From the NCBI RefSeq assembly GCF_947623445.1, contig NC_135246.1:9717856-9781855 (forward strand): 64,000 nt of DNA, given 5' to 3'. The DNA is from Clavelina lepadiformis (taxonomy: Eukaryota > Chordata > Ascidiacea > Aplousobranchia > Clavelinidae). The notes under the pieces are model-generated. The model did not search any database. It was not told the origin of the DNA and saw only the letters and a list, made by a program, of their open reading frames with translations. Positions 55,316-64,000 of this stretch are shown here, one piece after another. The position numbers and the translations under genes were made by a program. How positions within the stretch are numbered: position 1 is the first letter of the stretch; the number at the start of each line of letters is the position of its first letter.

Positions 55316-55665
55316 CGGTAACGAAGTAGTAATGCAGTGCTAGACTCGCAAGTCGCAACGAAAAGGCCTGTGTTCCATATAACCAGCGGCGCTATACATT
55401 TATAATACCAGTGCTGTTCAGTGACTTTGGTAAACATTCCCAAACTTAGGCAAAGTAATACAAAAGACATAAAAAGAAAAAATCAAAAAAGTGTGTGTTT
55501 ATCGACACCTGCACTACTTATGTAACTGTGGCTCGAGGAATGAGAAGTCATTGCCTAGTATTGCGCCATCGCCTGTATTATTGTCGTGTATTGTCTTGTA
55601 TTGCCGTGCACGGGTCTTTTTCAGTTCAATGATAAAGATTATGATACTATACCATGTATTTCCTC
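55316..55665 (+). repeat. tRNA-derived SINE, near-full-length (plus strand)
   Basis: The head ('ctagactcgcaagtcgcaac', degenerate B-box 'ctgtgttccatat') is followed by 'cagcggcgctatac' and 'ataccagtgctgttcagtg'. The tail at about 55610-55660 is 'ttttcagttcaatgataaag' and 'attatgatactataccatg'. It has the same block order as the minus-strand copy at 50221-50532 but is more diverged. Confidence 0.55.
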
Positions 55666-56441
55666 ATGTACTGAATTTACACGCACGAAGTCACGCAAGT
55701 GTGCGTAAAGGAGCATTTCTACATAAGCATACATTTTCGTTTAGGAATGTCATGGCTTATAGTGGCTATTTAAATTATTGAAAATAGTTCAAACAATTAT
55801 ATATTCTGAATTCCGTATTTTTGTACCAAGTCATTATTCATTAACATCTCTTGTTTTATATAAAAACATTTGGACGCTGTCTTGTCTTTGCTGTAATTTT
55901 ATGTCGAAAACTATAATGCTGTAGGCTACTTAATCAGCAATAACCTAAACCATAATTTGGTTTTCACTTATTTTGACCCGTTGTGCTTGCGCCAGTGTGT
56001 ATAGGCTACATTTTTTTAAACAATGTAGTCCAGCATTGACGGGATCGGTTTTCCTGGAGCCCAAAATTAGGGGTTCGACACGTGATCATGTTGAGCTTGG
56101 TACGTCGTTGGTCCCGAAACAAATTTTGTATAGATTCCAAAACTAAAACTAAATTATAAGAAACTGGCTTCAAATGTTATTGCGCCAAAGCGAAAAAGTC
56201 AAGGAAAACTGTCCATTTGAAGAGTTTAATTTAGTCAATCGAACACAGCTGCCAAAGATGACATACATACTATTGAACAAGCGTAAACGATCATTGCACA
56301 AAATTCGAAGTCATTAGATTGGCTAAAATTTAGGAAAAATAACTTAAAAACTAAACTGATAACATGCAATAAATTAATATAGGTTAAAACATGAACTGCT
56401 TTGTTGTAATGTAGCAACATAAGCGCATATATATACGGCGA
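55666..56441. other. Intergenic, nothing recognised
   Basis: AT-rich, with one CACGTG at 56079-56084. The 3' end of the minus-strand gene at 56442-57902 falls at the right side. Confidence 0.4.
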
Positions 56442-57902
56442 CTATACATCATTGTCTGCATCGTCCTGAAGTTTTGGCGGTTGGAAGCCAATGTCGACTC
56501 GATGTTTTTCAGCGTGTTTTTCCCAATAATTTTTCGACATTCCTAACAGACTATTAAGTTGTTCTTGAATATTTGAAATTTTCTTTTCCAATTCTTGTTG
56601 GTGACTCAATTTGAGACGGTTGACCTCATCGGAATGGGCGGCTTCTAAATCACTACCAATCTGTTTCTGCTGATTACCAATCTCATGCATCTACAGTATA
56701 GCACAAGGCATTTGGATACTTTTTTGCCGTAAAGCATTATGAAAGTAACTATTTCACCGCTATAGCCACCGCTACTTCATCGCTATTCATGCAGCCTATA
56801 TTTAAAAATTGAAGGTGTAAGAGTAGGAAAATGAACACGCAAAGACTTGATTTTAGTTATTTCGGTTCAATAGAAATAAAGTATGAATTAGATGGTAGAT
56901 TTAAGTTAGGTTTAAATTACTATGTTATAAACGTTAAGCTGGGTTAACAAGAAACAGTGAAAAATAGTTTTGGACGTACAATTTTTTCGGTGAAATTTTG
57001 AAAGGCAATCATTATTCAGTACAATTTACATCAACTTTTGCAAGTATGAAGATATTTCGGATTAAAAAACTAAAAGAGTTTCAACTGCAACAGTTGAAAA
57101 AGTTTCAACAAAGCCACACGCATACAGTTTTACAAATGTCGCCTTTAAAACCAGCACAACAAACAACAGGTTGTGCCAGTAATTGTGGTCGGTCATTCCA
57201 ACTCACGGACGATTTAAACTAGGACAATTCAAGCCATAGACGCTAGTTGGGTCGTCCTGGGTTGAATAGTGTGGGGCTGAATCGACCAGGAACGTAAGTA
57301 ATAAATGAGAACAGCTTCCTAACTTTAACTTAGCTCGATTTAGATTCTAGAGTTATGAGTGTATTAGCTTTACGAAACAAGGCCTTTACAGTTTTGTAAT
57401 TTTGTTTTTTTAAACAGAAATGGTGTACGGGGGTTTGTGTAGGCTATACGCACCTGCACGTCGTATTGCTTCCTAAATCTGTTTAAGTCATTCGCGTGAA
57501 GTTCGTCCAGTTCTCCGATTTCCAATGTGTGCACATGTCCAAGCCAAACTATATCTGTTTGAATATTTCAACGCGCATTAATATCTAGTTATACTTGCGT
57601 GTTTTCATACATGGAAATACTAGTAACGCATTTTACCCAAAAAACGTCACGACTTTATGAATAATACAGTAGGCCTTATATGTAGTAACAAATTGGTATA
57701 AGGCCTTTATATGCTGTACATTAAAATGTAGGCATAATTCACTAATAACCAGCTCACCTAAAATCAGTAATGAGCAAAGAATGGAAACGGCAAGAAGTAA
57801 CTCAAAAACTATTGGAATTTCACGTCTCGCTTTACCCAAGCTTTTGCAAAATCTTGAACAGCAACCACTGCAACATCGACATTTCACAGGAGGATATGAC
57901 AT
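56442..57902 (-). CDS. Small Cys-rich / membrane-segment / coiled-coil protein (164 aa), unknown
   Basis: Three exons (minus): 57902-57758, 57554-57454, 56690-56442. Phases agree; 495 nt gives 164 residues. The N-terminus is cysteine-rich ('KCRCCSGCCSRFC', residues 7-19), a possible palmitoylation cluster. It is followed by a membrane segment at about 29-50 ('IPIVFELLLAVSILCSLLIL'), then a long charged coiled coil of about 90 residues ('HANDLNRFRKQYDVQMHEIG', 'LKLSHQQELEKKISNIQEQL') and an acidic end. Exon 2 has two in-frame acceptors 6 nt apart (57554 or 57548), adding or skipping two residues. The topology would be a short N-terminal tail, one membrane pass, and a coiled coil on the far side. 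I do not recognise the family. The layout matches the gene at 61900. Confidence 0.7.
57140..57300 (+). repeat. Interspersed repeat, copy 2 (in an intron)
   Basis: It shares ordered blocks with 20700-21130: 'taaaaccagcacaacaaaca', then 'gttgggtcgtcctgggttg', then 'ctgaatcgacc'. It lies in the second intron of the small membrane/coiled-coil gene, antisense to it. More compact than copy 1. Confidence 0.45.
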
Positions 57903-59953
57903 TGTATGTACAACTACAATTTTACAACTACCGTCAAGTTATTGCATAATCAAAAAAACTTAACTGATAAAAAAGGTTAATTTCATCAAAAGGTAATGTA
58001 CAAGAAACTCAATAACAACAATATATCTATATTACAGTGGCTAATGAACATAGCAAAGTTATATAGCATTGATTTTTCCAGAAAAGATAAGTACCCGGGT
58101 ACCCTGAATAAGTTAGTGGCAAGCGCGAAATCAAGTTTACTTTAAAGCAAAGAAGATTTCTCAATAAGTAGGTCTATGCAACTAGGACAAAGACATTTTT
58201 AATAATATTCAGTAGTTAAGCAATTAGCACCAACATTTGGATAAAAAACGCAAATTTGGCGCTAATTATAAGATACGTGGTGACAATGATGACGTTTACA
58301 ATAATGAATTCCACATGCATGACGCATATCTTTGATCAAGTATGAATATAACGGAAATATTTAATGCGGGGTAGATTTATTTAAAGGCTATGCTCTTTAA
58401 TTTAAGGTGAACTTGTTTTTAGATCACCTTTGATTTTGAAAAATCAAGAAAATATTACTACACTATAACATTTGGGCTGAAACCTTTAGGAGCAACCATA
58501 AAACGCTGAATGACTGGAATCTCCGAACAAATATTTTATACAAAAAATTCAGAACATTTCAGTTAAATTTGTTTCCTCAGCTATAAAAACTAGCGAAAAC
58601 TGAAATCATTGAAAGCTGCTTCTTGTTTTTACGTACAGCATGCCGTCTCTGTGTCACCCCGAGTTTACTTCTTTTTTAATACGAATGAAGTGGAACAGAA
58701 AACTGGTAACATCACATATACATGTCAATACGACGTTATGGTTTGTGGAACTTATCGAATGCGTCACAGTCACAGACCACTTACAACGAAAAATAGGCGT
58801 GGGCAAAAAACACTGAATAAAATCCAGGAAGCGATAATTCAAGAAAACTTTAGGAATTTCACGAATTCATATGAAACAATGAAATACTGTAAGGACTTGT
58901 TTCGTCTCCTCCGCACTGTGACAAAATATAAAATGATTCATTAATTAACTTTTTAAGAAATTACTGTATAAGAAACTGTAGACACCTGACCGAGATAGCC
59001 AAGAAACTTTTGCATTGGCCTTACTCAAAGTTAAGAAATTTTCCTCGCTGGTTACTTGCATAGGTTGCTGTCAGTTATGCTGATTTTAGATGCCACTTGT
59101 ATACCCTTACATCTATAGTAAAATCCAATTTCGTTGTTTTCTTAGATGAAAATGGCTATGAATCAGTAAGTGAGCATCAGTAAGCAATAGCATCAGAATG
59201 AAAATCAGTAAGCAATAGCACAGCCCTAAAAACGTTATGCCCAAAGTAGAAAAACTAAAGGCCAAGTTACTAAAAGCTTCAACCCAAAGTTTGTTATAAA
59301 AATTGTAAGCCTTTCTGCTTTGTTATTTTCCCCGTCCATTAGCGCTTGCTATTCCCACCTGGTCTGATTTTTTGTATCTCCCAGCCAATGACGACAAAAT
59401 TTGATGGTCGATTGATTGAAATGTGAATATTTTAAAATAAAAGTACAAGTAGACGTGTAAACTGTCTGCTACAAAAGTTTCGGCATCGTTGGCCCTCGTT
59501 TCTGAAACTGTTTCATAATCATAATATTTGACAAGTGTGTACAAAAATTTATAGATGACGGATTGGAGACTCCAGCAAACTTTTTTGAGTCTAAAAGGCC
59601 GTACACTTTTTATGCAAACATATTGATTTTAAGATTGGAATTTTGCTCTAAATGTTCTGCTGTCCATCATCAGTCCATCAGTGACAAACTGAGGTGACTA
59701 ATTAAATCTAGGTATACTGTAGCAGTTTTTCCCGAAAAGCGTGTTTGATGAAGCTACTGACAACGATCAAACTGCTATACAACACCGACAAAAAAGGTAC
59801 TTCTATACATTTGGACAAACGAATGTAGAAAAGGAGCGCATATGCTTCACATTATCTGATGTTAGCCCATTATACGTTTCTCCATCGCTTATTCAAACAG
59901 TATAATTGTTTTCCATTCCACGCTATTTATTTTTCTGGACGAGAACTCTTGCC
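57903..59953. other. Intergenic, nothing recognised
   Basis: A plus-strand open stretch at 58609-58944 has no ATG near its start, no recognised domain and no convincing splice sites, so it is not called. A short imperfect duplication ('atcagtaagcaatagca') occurs at about 59175-59220. Confidence 0.4.
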
Positions 59954-60449
59954 TCAAGCAACATGGAAACCTGCAATTTGACAATAATAGATTACTTAGT
60001 TTTACTTCACCTGTAGCTGTCTCAGCAACTAACTCGTTTCTATTATACTCAGTGAGTTGTTGAAGTCTTCATAAAATCAACCGATGTGCATATTTGCAAC
60101 TGTAATCAACTAACACTGCGGCGTTTAACCGTTGTACAGTATTCACCACTTCGTTTCTGACTTCTGACTCTTCTGATCGCCCTTTCAAAGTAAAGAGATG
60201 CGAACAAGTTTGATAATACTAATAAAACAAATGTCCATTTATCTTCGATTAGGATCATTTTGCGAAGTTCTCGAATTTAATAAGTATTGATTTTCTCAAG
60301 CGAGTCACAGAATTACTTCGCCACCTACCTTGGCAAGAATCTGCAATATTAAAAGATATAATGGTGCTGAAACAACCCGAAGACCTAATACAAAAACGTC
60401 GAGTAACGACAATTTGCTGTGTACACATACCACGATAAGCTCTCTTCAT
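59954..60449 (-). CDS. Possible small coiled-coil gene with tiny exons (about 48 aa)
   Basis: Proposed exons (minus): 60449-60431, an optional 12-nt microexon 60340-60329, 60172-60130, 60066-60011 and 59970-59954. Each junction has a usable acceptor and donor and the phases agree; 147 nt gives 48 residues. The middle reads as a continuous helix, 'RNEVVNTVQRLQQLTEYN', crossing an exon junction with its heptad spacing kept, which is the main reason to believe it. With exons this short, chance assembly is a real risk, and extra exons may be missing. No family is recognised. Confidence 0.3.
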
Positions 60450-61899
60450 CGTACAATTATTTAATTACTCTAGACCGTTTTAAGTCTATATTTCAGTCTG
60501 TCTGTATTAGCAACAGTGTTCTCAGGACATTTGATATAAATCCGTAGCAGGGGTTTCGTTTCAGAAAAAGCAATACGCAAAAAATTTCACTCTCAAAACA
60601 CTTTTCATGATTTATCGCGCATGCAGCGAAGTAAGAGCTGTTGCCGGTCGATTATGCGTTTACACACCAACAGCTGACACGCACGCACATACGCGATGAC
60701 CAACACAAAAAGAACCCAGGCAACTTAGTTGACAAAGCGGTTAGTCGCGTTTCACAGCGACAGCAGCCCCAGGCAAAAAAAAGTGCGAGGTTGATGTTTA
60801 CGCACAAAGCGTACGATTGCCTGTACCTTTGCAAGTTTAGACATGTTTTATTAGTTATAAAGCAGTACATTTCGTTTAACCCTTATATTTTTTTTAAACG
60901 GGTGTGCTAGAATTGATTTTTGCTTACTTCATTCTCGAGGTTAACATCGCTTATGTTTTTCCATGTACAAGTGCAGTGGTTAGCTGAAGCAGTAGAAGTA
61001 GGCTTACCTCGTTCTTACTTCAGTACTAAAACCTGTTAACAATTATAAACTGCCTGTATTACATGTTTTGGTGCAGTTTTGGTTGCGTACTTTTGAGTAT
61101 TGATTTGGCATCAGAACACTGTACTGCCAAGCTTTCACAGGCTCTTTACTGGTAGGTCTGCGTGAAAATTTGCGCTCTTTGAGTATAGCCCTAGAATACA
61201 AACAGTAATTCGATCCAGCAAATATTTACATAGGCCGGGTCCATGTCCAAATGATCACTTCAAGTCAAACGTTGCAGCTACAAAAATAGCTTGCACTTTC
61301 ACTAATGATTATATTTAATTTAACAACTTTCATACAATAGCTTATACAAGAGAGATTGAGGCTTTTCAACCGAGCTAACCGGAACTGAAGTCATTTCAGA
61401 CAGTATTTTCATTGTCGTAATCTGACAGGATATCTACACAACTTTGTTACTGTATTCTACACAACTGTATTAGTTTATATCTCATATTATATCGACAGCT
61501 TTTTGGGAACATAAAGCGTTAAATAAATTGGTTGTTTAGTTTATACCGTCTATCCGATGTAGCATTCAGTGCACTTGTGTAGAAGCACTTTTCGTTGTAC
61601 TGAACGTCAGATAGTATGTATTGTGCTAGGCTAGGTCGCACGCTTCCAGGTTTTATCATGCGTTCTTATATTATTTATGTGAATGTGATCGCAATCAATG
61701 CTTGCTGCCAACAGCATTCATTCTGTGATACTAGTAATTGCCAAAGTTGTATAGGTTTCCTTAATGTGGCTAAAATTTTGCAGGAGTTGGAATTAAGTTA
61801 TAAGAATCTCTTTGGTGCGCTTGTTACATTATTATGAAGCGTTGCAAGTGCGACATTTGTTCCTATGGTAGCTTCTAAAAGATTCCTGAAGGACACGCC
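60450..61899. other. Intergenic, nothing recognised
   Basis: Short frames on both strands at 60641-60910 overlap each other and have no family match. No repeat end or RNA gene was seen. Confidence 0.4.
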
Positions 61900-62899
61900 A
61901 TGTCCTTTCTGAAGATACTGGTCATTGTCTTACTGTCTATTGCTACCCTAGGCACAATAATTAATTGTAAGTAAATAAATGGTTCGAGGGATGCTGCCAT
62001 GCTTAAAATTGTTTATAATAACTTGCGATACAGCTTTGCACCTCTCTGAAGGTTATTGTACTTTTGCGAAACTTTTGTTGTACTTCATGAAATTTACATT
62101 TCATTTGCATTTCTCGGTTCCACGCGCATTGTACACGGGATGATATCCAAATGCAAAAAAATTACTCGGATTGGTTCAACTCTGTCATAAATTTGAATAG
62201 CTTTGTTTGAATTGCTGCCAAAGTGGTGATACATCATACAGATATGTATATAATTTGGGCAGGCTTATAACTTCATTACTTCTGCTTCGCCTCCTTAAAA
62301 CAACTTTCCCAGTCGAAAAAACGACATCCCGACTTCTCCTGTAAAAATCTGCAGAAACTCATCTGAAAAGCACTTTTTGTTGGTTTAAAACGTGTAATAA
62401 TCTATATTCTTGTCTGCGTTTTGGCCCAGTATAAGGCTATTTAAAATAATGCAAAAGAACAAACTTAAATATACAAATTGCATTGGATTATTTAATACTT
62501 TTGTATTTCAGGGGTATTAAAAATTGAAGAAGAAGGTGTGAAAGTGACCGAGAGGAACACGCAGATCCGAATTGAACAAATCCGTGAAGAATGCAAACGA
62601 CAGATTGTCGAAAACGAGGAGTTTTTTAAACAGAAATGGGAAAAACAAACCAAAGAGGTTTGATATTTCTCAGAAAATATCAATTGTTAATTTGCGCGAA
62701 CGTCGTTTGATGTTGCATCGAACTTGGTCGCCGCAAAATATTCCAAATACAGCAGTTGTGTTGTTTTGCTGCTTAGTTTGAGAATCACCAAACGAAGGAA
62801 CTAAATGAACAAGAGGACCAGCACCATAATGAAATAGCGGAAGCCGATAGAGCTCATAACACCGCTATGGATTTGTTGAAAGGCAAGTTATATACTTAA
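61900..62899 (+). CDS. Small membrane-segment / coiled-coil protein, unknown, 3' end uncertain
   Basis: Exons 61900-61966, 62512-62657 and 62777-62899 with agreeing phases give 111 residues ending in TAA. Residues 4-22 are a hydrophobic signal peptide or membrane anchor ('FLKILVIVLLSIATLGTII'). The remainder is a highly charged coiled coil ('TQIRIEQIREECKRQI', 'EFFKQKWEKQTKE', 'FENHQTKELNEQEDQHHNEI'). Inside the third exon 'AAAG|GCAAGT' at 62882/62883 is a strong GC-type donor. If used (phase 1), the gene continues, for example to a candidate terminal exon at 63955-63977. The phase-1 intron after the membrane segment and the phase-0 intron within the coil are the same as in the minus-strand gene at 56442-57902, suggesting common origin. 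No named family is recognised. Confidence 0.6.
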
Positions 62900-64000
62900 G
62901 ACTGTGCAAAGCACGTCATTTTTCGCTTGAGCGTGTTTATATAAGTTTGAAATAAGAGAAGTATTTAAACCACAAGATTGTTTGGTACAAATTTAATTTC
63001 TATTTCCATAAATCCATCTCAAATACATTCATAATTGAATTTTCATATAATTTAATTTGCGTTTATTTGTTTATAAACGTTTATGTGGTGCGTAACCACC
63101 TGACCATTGTAAAAATTTACAAGAGCATTAAAATTCAAAAAATTTAATTGCAAATTGGGCAATAGTAAACTGCATGTCATTGATCGTTGCACCCGTTGTC
63201 ACCTTGTTGCATTGCGATAGACTGGGAACTATAAGACGTTTGTGAAGTGCAAAGAAATGAAGTTGTTATTATGAGACGAAAACATTTTCCACCCTGACAT
63301 GAAAGCTTCATCCATGCGCATAAGCCTGACTACCAAAAAATCTTGTAGGTAGAAAATAACAGACGAGATTACAATCACCAATGAGCGCTTGCTCAGGAAT
63401 TCGTTTTCATTGTTTTGGTGACTGATCATTGTTTAATATGAAGGCGGTCTGTTTGATCAAGGCGTGACCTTGTTTAATGTCCAAAACGAAATATGGAAGC
63501 ATTCTATTTGGCGCACAGCGATGTATTCAAGTCATTTTGAGATAACCATTATTGTCTATTTTTGGTAAAAAGTAAGCTACCCCCACTATGTGATTGGCCG
63601 TAGATATTTGAGACTCAAGTAATTTAACGGAACGAGCAAATATTACTGTCTGTATATATCAGTGGTTTTTTCTTCATTCTTTTGATTTCTTAAGCTCCAC
63701 GCGAAATGTGAACCAACTTACTATTACAGTTGATATGAAACATATATAACTGTATTGTATGGTTGTATTGGTTGCTGTAATTCCACCAATCCTTTTTCTC
63801 AATGTCGACCTTCTTGTGCGTATAAATTGTCCGGTCTTTACGTGTTGGGTCGAAGTTTTTGGGATCACGTAATATTTCAAACCGAATAATCCCACCACAG
63901 AAGAAAGCATTTTAAAAATAAGACTTAACTTGTTGACAGTTCCAATATTTTTAGATTATTTTGCAGATTTGAATTAGTTTTAACCACATAGTATACACAA
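62900..64000. other. Intergenic or intron of the preceding gene
   Basis: No strong exon was seen. If the GC donor at 62883 is used, much of this is intron. A possible last exon of seven codons and a stop lies at 63955-63977 after 'atttttag'. Confidence 0.35.

Noticed and set aside
58609..58944. 111-codon plus-strand ORF
   Set aside because: The frame begins at a TTG, the first ATG is far inside, and no family or splice logic supports it.

Overview
This is a 64 kb piece of an AT-rich, intron-bearing animal nuclear genome. No rRNA, bacterial operon or CRISPR signal was seen. The recognisable genes (MNT, DRAM family, TMEM53, UNG, TEKT1 and a DYRK-class kinase) are metazoan, and the introns are small to medium (about 0.1 to 3.3 kb). 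The density of non-autonomous transposons and tRNA-derived SINEs suits an invertebrate, and a tunicate or other invertebrate deuterostome is my best guess. That guess is inference: nothing in the window fixes the species.

The gene models were rebuilt by hand from GT-AG junctions and codon phase. In every multi-exon model the phases agree at each junction and the summed coding length is a multiple of three.

Layout: 1-8.3 kb is mostly repeats plus one 75-codon ORF. 8.34-18.57 kb (minus) is a 13-exon MNT gene (MAX-network repressor) encoding about 1,399 residues, well over twice the usual family length. 18.6-23 kb is intergenic with a minisatellite. 23.0-28.0 kb (plus) is a six-exon DRAM-family membrane protein whose introns hold several transposons, one nested in another. 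28-29.9 kb is intergenic with a 30-bp tandem array. 29.9-33.1 kb is a decayed L1/Tx1-type LINE. 34.7-35.6 kb is TMEM53 and 38.2-40.2 kb is uracil-DNA glycosylase (UNG) with a PCNA-binding motif. 42.6-47.5 kb (minus) is tektin-1. 47.5-51.6 kb is intergenic and rich in repeats. 51.6-54.8 kb (plus) is a DYRK-like kinase with an unusual hydrophobic N-terminus. 56.4-62.9 kb holds three small coiled-coil genes of unknown function, two with an N-terminal membrane segment and matching intron phases.

The genes are not an operon and do not form one pathway. MNT, UNG and TEKT1 are ordinary single-copy animal genes. The most novel material is (1) the membrane-anchored DYRK-like kinase with DFN instead of DFG, (2) the enlarged MNT with clustered E-boxes in its introns, (3) the small coiled-coil cluster, and (4) a SINE family with several dispersed copies alongside large hairpins.
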